Shown here: in pieces, positions 9,181 to 17,212 of the stretch
How positions within the stretch are numbered: the first letter of the stretch is position 1
Layout: the number at the start of each line of letters is the position of its first letter
NCBI GenBank assembly: GCA_017462785.1
Contig: JAFTQJ010000066.1
Location: forward strand, 47,111 to 111,110
Direction: 5' to 3'
DNA length: 64,000 nucleotides
Source of the DNA: Oscillospiraceae bacterium
GTDB lineage: Bacteria > Bacillota > Clostridia > Oscillospirales > Ruminococcaceae
The notes under the pieces: generated by a model
The model's database searches: none
What the model saw: only the letters and a program-made list of their open reading frames with translations
What the model was told of the DNA's origin: nothing
Position numbers and translations under genes: made by a program

Positions 9181-10170
9181 TTATTTTCTCACAAATTCCT
9201 CGATCCGTCCCGTATAGCCGGTACCGGCTGCACTTGCATATTCGAGGATCACAGCGGCATCCTTGGCATTCACCAGACCGTCGGCGTTCATGTCCATGCG
9301 GTCAGTCACATCCTGCATGCCCGGAGAACCGTCTGCACTGATTTTTGCGGCATACGCCAGAAGCTCGGAAGCATCACTCGCATCCACACTGCCGTCCCTG
9401 CCGTAATCTCCGGCATCCGTCCAGCAGCCAGCCGCAGAATAAACAGCGGCGGAGCGTTCGGGGATAAAGGTATGCTCCGGCTGCATTACCATACAGCCAT
9501 CTGTGAATTTTGCAAACAGCGTCTGTGCCATCGTATCGGCATACCTGAGCACCTCATAATCGGTCATTTCACCAGCCGTCCACGCTGCATAGACCTCCAT
9601 TGCCGCCTGATAGTCCGCATCCGCTGCAAGGCGGCCGTACATTTCCGGCAGGATGTCACCTCCGGCAAGCAGGGGCAGAAAAACGCCGTTCCACTGCACA
9701 TAACCGTCCGCACAGCATTCGATCTCGCCGGCGTAGGTGATGCAGGGATTTTCCAGCATCAGCTGTTTGCCGCACTGCACGAATACGGGCACGGGGGCAC
9801 AGTTCACATTCAATTGGGGATATACCTGATAATAACGGGCATTTTCCTGTGCGGTGATGCCCTCATCGTTCCATGCGGTCTGTGCCGGATCAAAGTCCAG
9901 CTCGGTCAGCACCCAGTCAAACCATTCCGTATCCGGCAGCGTTTGCAGGATCTCCGCAGTCAGCTCCGTGCCGTCGGTCACGACCAGAAAACCTTCCATC
10001 ATGAAACAGGCAACCTCGCACCATGCTCTGCCGTCCTCCGCTTCTTCGTAGGAAAACTGCGTCCGTTTCATCCACGCTGCATCCTCCATGGATACGGCGG
10101 ATGCGGAAAGTGCCGGAATCTGGGCAAGGCAAAGTACTGCTGTACATGCACTGAGAAGTCTTTTTTTCAT
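9181..10170 (-). CDS. Secreted dockerin-containing protein of unknown function
   Basis: The 329-residue product starts MKKRLLSACTAVLCLAQIP, a signal peptide probably cleaved after 'ALSASA'. AAAGGA precedes this ATG; upstream codons in the frame are not supported. Residues 30-245 match no family I know and contain several Cys and many acidic residues. The C-terminus (about 255-320) is a type I dockerin with two Ca-binding repeats, 'DYGRDGSVDASDASELLAYA' and 'DMNADGLVNAKDAAVILEYA'. The protein should attach to a cohesin at the cell surface. It has its own promoter upstream. Confidence 0.88.
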   Translation of the reverse strand: MKKRLLSACTAVLCLAQIPALSASAVSMEDAAWMKRTQFSYEEAEDGRAWCEVACFMMEGFLVVTDGTELTAEILQTLPDTEWFDWVLTELDFDPAQTAWNDEGITAQENARYYQVYPQLNVNCAPVPVFVQCGKQLMLENPCITYAGEIECCADGYVQWNGVFLPLLAGGDILPEMYGRLAADADYQAAMEVYAAWTAGEMTDYEVLRYADTMAQTLFAKFTDGCMVMQPEHTFIPERSAAVYSAAGCWTDAGDYGRDGSVDASDASELLAYAAKISADGSPGMQDVTDRMDMNADGLVNAKDAAVILEYASAAGTGYTGRIEEFVRK

Positions 10171-10221
10171 AGAGCACCATCCTTTCTCTCGGTTGGAGTG
10201 ATAACCCCCCCTTATACTTAT

Positions 10222-10250
10222 ATTGTAACAAAAGGTATCCGCCCCGTCAA
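10222..10250 (-). promoter_or_regulatory. SigA-type promoter of dockerin gene
   Basis: TTGACG and TACAAT are separated by 17 bp on the minus strand, about 50 bp upstream of the start codon. Confidence 0.7.
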
Positions 10251-10623
10251 TCGGCAAAAGCGACAAATGCAAACACCGGTTTTGTACATCCTGTATAAAA
10301 TGGCACCGATGCTTCCCATCGGCACGAACCGCTTGTTCACACTTAGGGCGGCACCACTGGTATGTGTGCAGGGGATCCGTCCGTTCACCCCCACGGGATC
10401 TTCAATATCGCCTGACAATTCCGATTTGTCAATAGTTTTTTCGCAGAATTTTTACATTTTTCCCGTTTTTTCTGTTCACTGGGGACTGTCGGGTTTTCAG
10501 GGGGATGCAGTGACCGCTTCCCCCTCCTCTATGACGGAATTCGGGCTGTATTTATTGCAGTTGTTGTGCATGATGCACAAAGAGCCGTTTATAAATTCTA
10601 AGTATATCGGGAAGAAAAGGGGC
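10251..10623. other. Intergenic stretch without recognised feature
   Basis: This 370-bp stretch separates divergent promoters of the dockerin gene and the cellobiose phosphorylase gene. I see no coding frame with a ribosome site, no repeat element and no strong hairpin. Confidence 0.5.
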
Positions 10624-10652
10624 TTGCCAATTAGTGAAAAGTATGGTATAAT
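10624..10652 (+). promoter_or_regulatory. SigA-type promoter of cellobiose phosphorylase
   Basis: TTGCCA and TATAAT are separated by 17 bp, about 75 bp before the start codon. Confidence 0.8.
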
Positions 10653-10725
10653 GAAAGTGGTATTCTGACCGGTGTGGACGGTACAGAAACAAAACGAAAC
10701 ATTATACATAAAAGGAGTTAAAGCT

Positions 10726-13182
10726 ATGAAGTTCGGATACTTTGACGATGCCAATAAGGAATACGTCATCAATTCCCCCAGAACTCCCTATCCGTGGATC
10801 AACTACCTCGGTACACAGGCGTTCTTTTCTCTGATTTCCAACACAGCCGGCGGCTACCATTTCTACAAGGATGCCCGTCTGCGTCGAATCACACGTTACC
10901 GTTACAACAACGTGCCGGTTGACATGGGCGGCAGATATTTCTACATCAATGACAATGACACTGTATGGTCTCCGGGCTGGTCTCCGGCTAAAACAGAGCT
11001 GGATGCTTATGAGTGCCGCCATGGTATGGGCTATACTGTGATCTCCGGTAAGAAGAATGACCTGTCTGCAACAGTGACTTTCTTCGTTCCGCAGAACTAC
11101 AATGGTGAGATCCAGCGTGTTGTTCTGAAGAATGAGGGCACAGAGGCAAAGAGCTTCAAGCTGTTCTCCATGATCGAATGGTGTCTGTGGAATGCACAGG
11201 ATGACTCCACCAACTTCCAGAGAAACTTCAACACAGGTGAAGTAGAGGTTGAGGGTTCCACCATGTTCCACAAGACCGAATACAAGGAACGCCGCAATCA
11301 CTTTGCATTCTACACTGTCAACAGTGATATTGCAGGTTTCGACTGCGACCGTGAGGCTTTCATGGGTCTGTACAACGGCTTCGAGAATCCGCAGGCAGTT
11401 ATGGCTGGCAAGTCCAATCACTCCATCGCTGACGGCTGGTCCCCGATCGCTTCCCACTGTGTAGAGGTAACTCTGGCAGCCGGTGAGTCCCGTGAGCTGA
11501 TCTTCATTCTGGGCTATGTCGAGAATCCTGTAGAGGAGAAGTTCCTCGCAGACGGCAAGAGCATGAACAAGGCTCGTGCATATGAGATGATCGAAAAGTA
11601 CAATACTTCCGACAAGGTTGAGGCTGGTCTTGCAGAGCTGAAGGCAATGTGGGATGCTCTCCTGTCCAAGTACACTGTCAATACACCCGATGACAAGATG
11701 AACCGTATGGTCAACATCTGGAACCAGTACCAGTGCATGGTAACCTTCAACATGTCCAGATCCGCTTCCTACTTCGAGAGCGGTATCGGCAGAGGTATGG
11801 GCTTCCGTGACTCCAACCAGGATCTGCTGGGCTTCGTTCACCAGATTCCCGACCGTGCAAGAGAGCGTCTGATCGACCTCGCTTCCACACAGTTCGAGGA
11901 CGGCGGATGCTATCACCAGTACCAGCCCCTGACCAAGAAGGGCAATGACGAGATCGGCGGCGACTTCTCCGATGATCCGCTGTGGATGATCCTGTCCGTA
12001 GCTGCATACATCAAGGAATCCGGCGACTATGCAATTCTGGATGAAATGGTTCCGTATGACAATGATGCATCCAAGGCACAGACCATGATGCACCACCTCA
12101 AGCAGAGCTTCTACAGAGTATGCACCAACGTTGGCCCTCACGGACTGCCGCTGGCAATGAGAGCTGACTGGAACGACTGCATCAACCTGAGCTGCTGGTC
12201 CTATGAGCCGGGTGAGTCCTTCCAGACTTCCACATCTCCGAAGTACGGCGAGGATAAGTATTCCAAGGTTGCAGAATCCCTGATGGTAGCTGGTCTGTTC
12301 ACCTATGCAGGTCCTGCATTCGTAGAGCTGTGCAAGTACAAGGGTGACGCAGAGGGTGCAGCTGCTGCACAGGCTGAGATCGACAAGATGAAGGCAAACA
12401 TCATGGAGCATGGCTTCGATGGTGAATGGTTCATCCGTGCATATGACGATCTGGGCAGAAAGATGGGCTCCAAGGAGTGCGAGGAAGGCAAGATCTTCAT
12501 CGAACCGCAGGGCTTCATGGTAATGTCCGAGGTTGGTAAGGAAGTCGGTGCGGACATCAAGGCACTCGACAGCATTGACAAGTACCTGAACACAGAGCAT
12601 GGTCTGGTACTGAACAATCCGGCATTCACAAAGTACTATCCGGAATTCGGTGAGATCTCCACTTATCCGGGCGGCTACAAGGAGAATGCAGGTATCTTCT
12701 GCCACAACAATGCATGGATCATCTGTGCTGAGGCATATGCCGGCAGAGGTGACAAGGCATTTGAATATTACAGCAAGATCGCACCGGCTTACAGAGAAGA
12801 GAAGTACTCCGATCTGCACAGAACAGAGCCGTATGTATACGCTCAGATGATCGCCGGTAAGGATGCAGCCCGTCACGGCGAGGCAAAGAACAGCTGGCTG
12901 ACAGGTACAGCAGCATGGAACTTTGTCGCTGTATCTCAGTACATTCTGGGTATTGCTGCGGACTGGAACGGTCTGAAGGTGGATCCCTCCATTCCTCACG
13001 AGTGGGACGGCTTCACTGCACAGCGTATCTTCCGTGGTGCAACCTACAACATCAAGGTTGAGAACCCGAACCACGTTTGCAAGGGTGTTGTTTCCATGAC
13101 CGTTGACGGCGAAGCTGTTGAGGGTAATGTGATCCCTGCAAAGGACGGCGGCGTTCACGAGGTTGTAGTCGTTCTCGGCTAA
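10726..13182 (+). CDS. Cellobiose phosphorylase (GH94)
   Basis: This cytoplasmic enzyme splits cellobiose with phosphate into glucose 1-phosphate and glucose, saving ATP in cellulose users. The 818-residue product matches the family length. It begins [21 protein letters not shown], a typical GH94 start, and contains '[20 protein letters not shown]' and 'ADWNDCINL' (residues 480-488), where the catalytic acid Asp lies. AAAGGAG precedes the ATG. Codon use is strongly biased and even (CTG, AAG, GCA, ATC), suggesting high expression. It has its own promoter and terminator. The GH9 cellulase at 29358 would supply its substrate. Confidence 0.97.
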   Translation: MKFGYFDDANKEYVINSPRTPYPWINYLGTQAFFSLISNTAGGYHFYKDARLRRITRYRYNNVPVDMGGRYFYINDNDTVWSPGWSPAKTELDAYECRHGMGYTVISGKKNDLSATVTFFVPQNYNGEIQRVVLKNEGTEAKSFKLFSMIEWCLWNAQDDSTNFQRNFNTGEVEVEGSTMFHKTEYKERRNHFAFYTVNSDIAGFDCDREAFMGLYNGFENPQAVMAGKSNHSIADGWSPIASHCVEVTLAAGESRELIFILGYVENPVEEKFLADGKSMNKARAYEMIEKYNTSDKVEAGLAELKAMWDALLSKYTVNTPDDKMNRMVNIWNQYQCMVTFNMSRSASYFESGIGRGMGFRDSNQDLLGFVHQIPDRARERLIDLASTQFEDGGCYHQYQPLTKKGNDEIGGDFSDDPLWMILSVAAYIKESGDYAILDEMVPYDNDASKAQTMMHHLKQSFYRVCTNVGPHGLPLAMRADWNDCINLSCWSYEPGESFQTSTSPKYGEDKYSKVAESLMVAGLFTYAGPAFVELCKYKGDAEGAAAAQAEIDKMKANIMEHGFDGEWFIRAYDDLGRKMGSKECEEGKIFIEPQGFMVMSEVGKEVGADIKALDSIDKYLNTEHGLVLNNPAFTKYYPEFGEISTYPGGYKENAGIFCHNNAWIICAEAYAGRGDKAFEYYSKIAPAYREEKYSDLHRTEPYVYAQMIAGKDAARHGEAKNSWLTGTAAWNFVAVSQYILGIAADWNGLKVDPSIPHEWDGFTAQRIFRGATYNIKVENPNHVCKGVVSMTVDGEAVEGNVIPAKDGGVHEVVVVLG

Positions 13183-13233
13183 ACATCACATCGGCTGTGT
13201 GAGCACAGCCCTCAGCGATAGAATACAAGAAAC

Positions 13234-13275
13234 GCCCTCCCCTTTTGCTCTGCAAGCGGGGAGGGCAGATTTTTG
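13234..13275 (+). terminator. Terminator of cellobiose phosphorylase
   Basis: GCCCTCCCC and GGGGAGGGC pair across a 15-base loop and are followed by ATTTTT. Confidence 0.75.
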
Positions 13276-13292
13276 ATCGGGAAGTGATTTGC

Positions 13293-13763
13293 ATGAAAAT
13301 CGAGAGAGCCGGCATCGGGGATATTCCGGACATCAACCGGCTGCTGTATCAGGTACTGATGGTACATCATGAGGGCAGACCGGATTTGTTCAAGGCGAAC
13401 TGTAAGAAATACACGGATGCAGAGCTTGCGGAGCTTTTGCAGGATGACAGCCGTCCGGTATTCGGTGCATGGGATGAAAGCGGTGCACTGCTCGGCTATG
13501 CGTTCTGCATTTTGCAGGAGCACAAAAACGACAACGTTCTGACGGACATCCGGACGCTGTACATTGATGATCTCTGTGTGGAGGAAACTGCAAGGGGGCA
13601 GCATGTGGGAACGGCACTCTATCAGCATGTACTGGACTATGCACGGAGCATCGGCTGTTATAATGTGACGCTCAATGTCTGGACATGCAATGAGAATGCA
13701 ATGCGGTTCTATGAAAAGCTCGGCATGCAGCCGCAGAAGATCGGGATGGAAATGGTGCTGTGA
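13293..13763 (+). CDS. GNAT family N-acetyltransferase
   Basis: The 156-residue product starts MKIERAGIGDIPDINRLLYQ and has the GNAT acetyl-CoA motif A region 'DDLCVEETARGQHVGTALYQHVLDYARSIGC' (about residues 92-122), followed by 'NENAMRFYEKLGMQPQKIGMEM'. It would transfer an acetyl group to an amine; the substrate is unknown. The start at 13293 has a weak GGAAGTG upstream. The gene lies between two terminators and may be read from its own promoter or by read-through. Confidence 0.9.
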   Translation: MKIERAGIGDIPDINRLLYQVLMVHHEGRPDLFKANCKKYTDAELAELLQDDSRPVFGAWDESGALLGYAFCILQEHKNDNVLTDIRTLYIDDLCVEETARGQHVGTALYQHVLDYARSIGCYNVTLNVWTCNENAMRFYEKLGMQPQKIGMEMVL

Positions 13764-13764
13764 T

Positions 13765-13807
13765 AAAAAACTGTTCTGATGGAGGGAAACCATCGGAACA
13801 GTTTTTT
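13765..13807 (+). terminator. Terminator of GNAT gene
   Basis: AACTGTTC-GATGG pairs with CCATC-GAACAGTT and is followed by six T. Confidence 0.85.
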
Positions 13808-13880
13808 GCTTATCATAGGTATTTTCTGCAATTTCCCAAGGGAGAGGGGGGAGATTTTTGGGGACTGCCCATTGAACCGG

Positions 13881-15215
13881 TTATGCCTGCACCATCACCG
13901 CAATCTCCCCCAGCCCATAGTGCTCCATCAGGGTGAGCCACGGTTTTGTCAGTCGTTCGCCGCTGACGGCGATGGGAACTGCCGGCGGACAGGGTACCTG
14001 TACGGGACCGCAGATCCGCCCCTCTGCCTGTGACAGCTTCACTGTTTCCCAGCCAGAAAGTGCAGCTGTCCGCATACTGTATGCCTGCTGCATCGGCGGG
14101 GGCAGCTCCGGTGCAGGAACGGGGGCGGACGGCGTACAGCGTTCCAGTGCACGGAATAATGCTGCAAATTCCTCCTCCGTCATCACCGGAGAGAGCAGAA
14201 GCACCAGAAAACCGGCATCCTCATATTCGCACTCCACGCCGCACTGCCTCAGCTGTGCGGCAAGGTCATGTCCGTCCGCCGCAATGGTCAGGTGCAGCGG
14301 CTCCGTTCCGATAAAGCGGTACTTTCCAGCAAGCTTTCGCCGCAGTACCCCTGCACGCTCCGCACAGAGGGATACTGCCTCCCGTCCGCATTGCTCCAGA
14401 TAGGCGGTGCAGCTCTCCAGCGACTGCATGATGAGATAGGAGGGGCTGGTCGAGCCGAACATCTGCATGCTGCATTTCAGCTCCCGTGCCTCCTGTTCGC
14501 TGCGGCAGTGCAGGATGGCGGCACCCGTCAGTGCAGGCAGCATCTTGTGTGCCGAGTCACAGCAGTAATCCGCACCCAATGCCATCGGATGGCGGTTTTC
14601 CGGCAAAAACGGCAGATGTGCACCGTGGGCATTGTCCACCAGAAGCGGAGCATCCTGTGCATGACAGAGCCTTGCAAGCTCCGCAATGTCATGCTGGCTG
14701 CCCAGATAGTCCGGCGAAGTCACATAAACACAGGCGGACTTCCCTGCCCCACGCACCGCATGCAGAGCCTGTGCAAAATCCTCCGGTGCATATTCCCCCG
14801 AGATCACGCCGCCCGACCTCGGAAATACCCAGTGCACCTCCAGCCCCAGCAGAATGCAGGCATTGAGAAAGGCACGGTGCACGGTTCTGGCGGCAATGAC
14901 TGTCCGGTTCTGCATCCGCATTCTGGCAAGCATTGCCTGTATGCAGAGCGTGGAACCGCCGGCACTCCAGCAGCAGGCAGGACTTCCGTAAACGGCAGCC
15001 GTGCGGCGTTCAGCCGCAAGCAGGATGCCGTCCGCTTCAAACAGACTGTCCGCACCGGAGATCTCGGTGATGTCCCATGCATATGCATCCTGCGGAGGGG
15101 AAAGCTCCGGCAGACTGCGTCCCTTGTGCCCCGGCATATGGGCACGGAGCGTCCCTTGAGCTGCATATTCCTTTAAATAGGAAGTCAGCGGCATTGCATC
15201 AAAAATTTTTTTCAT
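13881..15215 (-). CDS. PLP-dependent Orn/Lys/Arg decarboxylase-family protein
   Basis: The 444-residue product opens 'MPLTSYLKEYAAQGTLRAHMPGHKG', the N-terminal pattern of short Orn/Lys/Arg decarboxylases (YaaO/SpeA type). 'DSAHKMLPALTGAAILH' carries the Lys expected to bind pyridoxal phosphate, and 'LLVDNAHGAHLPF' holds the cofactor Asp/His. Basic amino-acid decarboxylation to a polyamine is likely, but the substrate cannot be told from sequence. The ribosome site upstream of the ATG is weak. The gene diverges from the LexA-boxed regulatory pair. Confidence 0.9.
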   Translation of the reverse strand: MKKIFDAMPLTSYLKEYAAQGTLRAHMPGHKGRSLPELSPPQDAYAWDITEISGADSLFEADGILLAAERRTAAVYGSPACCWSAGGSTLCIQAMLARMRMQNRTVIAARTVHRAFLNACILLGLEVHWVFPRSGGVISGEYAPEDFAQALHAVRGAGKSACVYVTSPDYLGSQHDIAELARLCHAQDAPLLVDNAHGAHLPFLPENRHPMALGADYCCDSAHKMLPALTGAAILHCRSEQEARELKCSMQMFGSTSPSYLIMQSLESCTAYLEQCGREAVSLCAERAGVLRRKLAGKYRFIGTEPLHLTIAADGHDLAAQLRQCGVECEYEDAGFLVLLLSPVMTEEEFAALFRALERCTPSAPVPAPELPPPMQQAYSMRTAALSGWETVKLSQAEGRICGPVQVPCPPAVPIAVSGERLTKPWLTLMEHYGLGEIAVMVQA

Positions 15216-15233
15216 TTTTTTCGGTTTACCCCC

Positions 15234-15262
15234 TTGACAAATTTGTTTTTTTGCGGTAGAAT
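15234..15262 (+). promoter_or_regulatory. Consensus promoter of structured leader and regulatory pair
   Basis: TTGACA and TAGAAT are separated by 17 bp. The predicted start (about 15269) is immediately upstream of a LexA-like box at 15271. Confidence 0.85.
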
Positions 15263-15270
15263 AGATACAA

Positions 15271-15282
15271 GAACATTTGTTC
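15271..15282 (+). promoter_or_regulatory. LexA-like operator 1
   Basis: GAACATTTGTTC is a palindrome fitting the Firmicutes LexA core GAAC-N4-GTTC. It sits 8 bp after the -10 element, where a bound repressor would block transcription. Confidence 0.6.
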
Positions 15283-15285
15283 CGC

Positions 15286-15401
15286 TTTCTATGAAAGGCT
15301 CATCCGGCAGGGTGGGTGCAGATCTGTACGGGTAATGAGAGGAAGAGGATGGAGTCCGCATCACCCTGCCTGAGAGCCTTTTAGCCGCCGATACATAGAA
15401 A
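15286..15401 (+). ncRNA. Structured leader or small RNA, family unknown
   Basis: Three perfect nested helices can form: 8 bp (15286-15293 with 15394-15401), 8 bp (15294-15301 with 15374-15381) and 9 bp (GGCAGGGTG at 15306-15314 with CACCCTGCC at 15362-15370). They enclose a purine-rich 47-base apical region, with one 12-base bulge on the 3' side. A consensus promoter ends 23 bp upstream. I compared it mentally with SRP RNA, 6S RNA, T-box and common riboswitch cores and found no match. It may be a leader of the downstream genes or a stand-alone RNA. Confidence 0.5.
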
Positions 15402-15405
15402 CGTC

Positions 15406-15449
15406 CGAACCTATGTTTTTTCATTTACATCTTAATCGAACATACGTTC
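15406..15449 (+). promoter_or_regulatory. LexA-like operators 2 and 3
   Basis: CGAACATACGTTC (15437-15449) fits the Firmicutes LexA consensus CGAACRNRYGTTYG at every position but the last. CGAACCTATGTTT (15406-15418) is a weaker match. Both lie just upstream of the 70-residue gene at 15473. SOS control is inferred; no lexA or recA is in the window. Confidence 0.55.
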
Positions 15450-15472
15450 AAATCGACTGAGGAGGCGATTTC

Positions 15473-15685
15473 ATGCAGAATTTAGTAAAAGAATACCAGT
15501 GGAGTGCGACACGGCTTCAGGGTAGGATCCAGCAGCTGAACAAGGTGCTGCGGGAGGGCGACATGCTTGGCAATCAGGAGAGGGACATGCTTCTGCTTCG
15601 CCGCAACCTGCTGATGACGGAACGCATCGAACTGCTGCATGATATTGAGCAAATGCGTGACCGCAGCTGGAAAGCGGGATGCTGA
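15473..15685 (+). CDS. Small helical protein of unknown function
   Basis: The 70-residue product is mostly charged and helical, with a coiled-coil-like pattern 'RLQGRIQQLNKVLREGDMLG' and 'LLLRRNLLMTERIELLHDIEQM'. GAGGAGG lies nine bases before the ATG. Its stop overlaps the next gene (TGATG), so the two are coupled and may form a complex. It sits behind LexA-like boxes. I know no family for it. Confidence 0.75.
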   Translation: MQNLVKEYQWSATRLQGRIQQLNKVLREGDMLGNQERDMLLLRRNLLMTERIELLHDIEQMRDRSWKAGC

Positions 15686-16005
15686 TGTACCGCAGAGTAC
15701 CTGAGAAATCATTAGAATTCAACAAATATTTTGTGCGTGAGATACTGGGCAGTGAGAGCACGAATGCGGAGCATCTGGAGCTTGCCCAGCGAGCACTGCG
15801 GGATATACTGGAGCATGACCTGACCGACCGTCAGCGTGAAATGCTGATGCTCTATTATTATAAGGGAAAGAACGAAGAGGATGTTGCACAGCAGCTGGGT
15901 GTGAACAAATCCACGGTATCACGGACGCTGGATCGTGCGAAGAAGCGGATCCATAAGCATCTGCGGTTCTATTTCGACTACACGGACTTTTGTCTGAGGA
16001 GGTGA
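15679..16005 (+). CDS. Sigma-70 region 4-like DNA-binding protein
   Basis: The 108-residue product has a C-terminal sigma region 4 type helix-turn-helix: 'LTDRQREMLMLYYYKGKNEEDVAQQLGVNKSTVSRTLDRAKKRIHKHLR' (about residues 47-95). There is no region 2, so it is not a complete sigma factor by itself. A second possible ATG lies at 15685. It overlaps the preceding small gene and is probably SOS-regulated with it. Such short proteins occur in mobile elements and as accessory regulators; which applies is unknown. Confidence 0.8.
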   Translation: MLMYRRVPEKSLEFNKYFVREILGSESTNAEHLELAQRALRDILEHDLTDRQREMLMLYYYKGKNEEDVAQQLGVNKSTVSRTLDRAKKRIHKHLRFYFDYTDFCLRR

Positions 16006-16020
16006 TTTCTTTATCTGCCA

Positions 16021-16160
16021 ATGTCATCCCTAGAAAAGTTTCTCAAAAATTGCCCCCACCCCCTACCCCCTCCCCGAGGGGAGGGGGGAAATAGAGCCGG
16101 TGCTCCGCACCGGCACCGGCAAGGGCTTTCGCCCTTTGAACCCTCTGGAGCTGATGACAT
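16021..16160 (+). repeat. Three-hairpin intergenic repeat, type B, with terminal inverted repeats
   Basis: The element is bounded by ATGTCATC (16021-16028) and its complement GATGACAT (16153-16160). Inside are hairpins CCCCCTCCCC/GGGGAGGGGG (16066-16087), GCCGGTGC/GCACCGGC (16096-16114) and AAGGGC/GCCCTT (16121-16136). Stems two and three match those of the copy in the gpr leader. It starts 15 bp after the sigma-like gene. Confidence 0.8.
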
Positions 16161-16232
16161 TACCGCATTTGCGGAGTCTTTCGCCGTAAGGCTCCGCTAC
16201 ATATTGTACGTTTTTCCGCATCCTTCAGCAGC

Positions 16233-16264
16233 CATGATTCCGCTTGCGAAGCAAAGGAATCATG
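16233..16264. repeat. Nested hairpin near tRNA-Gln
   Basis: CATGATTCC and GGAATCATG form a 9-bp stem enclosing GCTT-GCG-AAGC. It lies beyond the tRNA terminator; function unknown. Confidence 0.5.
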
Positions 16265-16284
16265 CGGCAAAGTGCACCGGATCG

Positions 16285-16319
16285 CAAAAAAGAAAGCCTT
16301 CCTAAAAGGAAAGCTTTCA
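16285..16319 (-). terminator. Terminator of tRNA-Gln
   Basis: On the minus strand GAAAGCTTTCC pairs with GGAAGGCTTTC across a 5-base loop and is followed by six T. Confidence 0.85.
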
Positions 16320-16347
16320 AATGCGTCTGCCTCCGCAGGCTCTGCGG

Positions 16348-16422
16348 TGGTTGGAGTAGCTGGATTTGAACCAGCGAATGACGGAGTCAAAGTCCGTTGC
16401 CTTACCGCTTGGCTATACCCCA
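16348..16422 (-). tRNA. tRNA-Gln (anticodon UUG), CCA encoded
   Basis: The minus-strand sequence folds as a cloverleaf: acceptor TGGGGTA with TACTCCA (one G-U pair), anticodon stem ACGGA/TCCGT with loop CTTTGAC (anticodon TTG), and T arm CTGG-TTCAAAT-CCAG. The discriminator A and CCA are encoded. A consensus promoter lies upstream and a terminator downstream, so it is a single-gene unit. Confidence 0.95.
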
Positions 16423-16437
16423 GTTTTGCTATGCATA

Positions 16438-16466
16438 AGTATACCATATTTTATCTATTTTGTCAA
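16438..16466 (-). promoter_or_regulatory. Promoter of tRNA-Gln
   Basis: TTGACA and TATACT are separated by 17 bp on the minus strand, 15 bp upstream of the tRNA. The remaining 293 bp to mazF hold no gene I can support. Confidence 0.85.
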
Positions 16467-16759
16467 GTGAGGATGAGGGAAATTTATGATTTGGCATTCA
16501 GCCGGAAGCAAAACCTGCACTTTGCACCGGCAAAATGCTCTGCACCTGTTCTTTTCCATGTTCACAATTCTGAATCCGTCCATGCACTTTTCTCACCGGA
16601 AAGCATAGAATGAAACTGGAAGAAAAAACATCTGCACAAACCGATTAAACCAGAAATGTGCGGTCATACTAAAACCAAGAAGTCAAACAGTCAAAGGGCT
16701 GCTCCGGATGGTTCCATACGCCGGAACCCGAAGCACCCTGCAATCAAAGGAGTGTTCGT

Positions 16760-17104
16760 ATGTCAGTGAAACGAGGCGAAATTTATTATGCGGATCTGAG
16801 CCCTGTTGTCGGCTCTGAACAAGGCGGTATCCGTCCCGTACTTATTGTACAGAATGATGTCGGCAACCGCCACAGCCCCACCGTGATCGCAGCTGCTATC
16901 ACCAGCAGGCTGGATAAAGCAAAGCTGCCGACCCATATCTCTCTGAATGCTGCTTCCTGCGGCTTGCAGAAGGACAGCATTGTCCTGCTGGAGCAGATCC
17001 GTACCATTGATAAAAAGCGGCTCAAGGATAAAATGGGTGCTCTTGACAACACTGCTATGCATCAGGTGGATAATGCACTCTCGATCAGCTTCGGGCTGCT
17101 GTAA
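16760..17104 (+). CDS. mazF: MazF/PemK-family endoribonuclease, no antitoxin gene adjacent
   Basis: MazF toxins cut mRNA at short sequence motifs in the cytoplasm and are held inactive by a MazE-type antitoxin. The 114-residue product has the family pattern '[30 protein letters not shown]', '[10 protein letters not shown]' and '[14 protein letters not shown]', and matches Bacillus EndoA in length. AAAGGAG precedes the ATG. No coding frame with a ribosome site lies in the 290 bp upstream, so the partner must be elsewhere or absent. Confidence 0.93.
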   Translation: MSVKRGEIYYADLSPVVGSEQGGIRPVLIVQNDVGNRHSPTVIAAAITSRLDKAKLPTHISLNAASCGLQKDSIVLLEQIRTIDKKRLKDKMGALDNTAMHQVDNALSISFGLL

Positions 17105-17111
17105 CACGGAT

Positions 17112-17145
17112 TCTCCCCCGATTGCCTTTGTGAATTCGGGGGAGA
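17112..17145 (+). terminator. Hairpin after mazF
   Basis: TCTCCCCCGA and TCGGGGGAGA form a perfect 10-bp stem 8 bp after the mazF stop. Confidence 0.55.
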
Positions 17146-17154
17146 TGGTGTATA

Positions 17155-17188
17155 AAAAGGACGGTGCCAAAAAACACCGTCCTTTTTT
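17155..17188. terminator. Terminator between mazF and the convergent gene
   Basis: AAAGGACGGTG and CACCGTCCTTT form an 11-bp stem followed by T residues; flanking A and T runs allow use from both sides. Confidence 0.8.
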
Positions 17189-17212
17189 ATCTGCAATCAT
17201 CCTCTTGTCCGC

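Noticed and set aside
10702-13158. 818-codon open frame antisense to cellobiose phosphorylase
   Set aside because: It is the mirror of a strongly biased, highly expressed gene; it has no ribosome site and no recognisable domain.
15286-15401. SRP RNA, 6S RNA or T-box as identity of the structured leader
   Set aside because: The conserved SRP loop (GGAAGGAAGCAGCC-like), the T-box motif and the long 6S central bubble are not seen.
15679-16005. Complete sigma factor
   Set aside because: Only a region 4-type helix-turn-helix is present; there is no region 2 for core or -10 recognition.
16348-16422. tRNA-Gln as an attachment site of an integrated element
   Set aside because: No integrase gene and no direct repeat of the tRNA 3' end is seen nearby.
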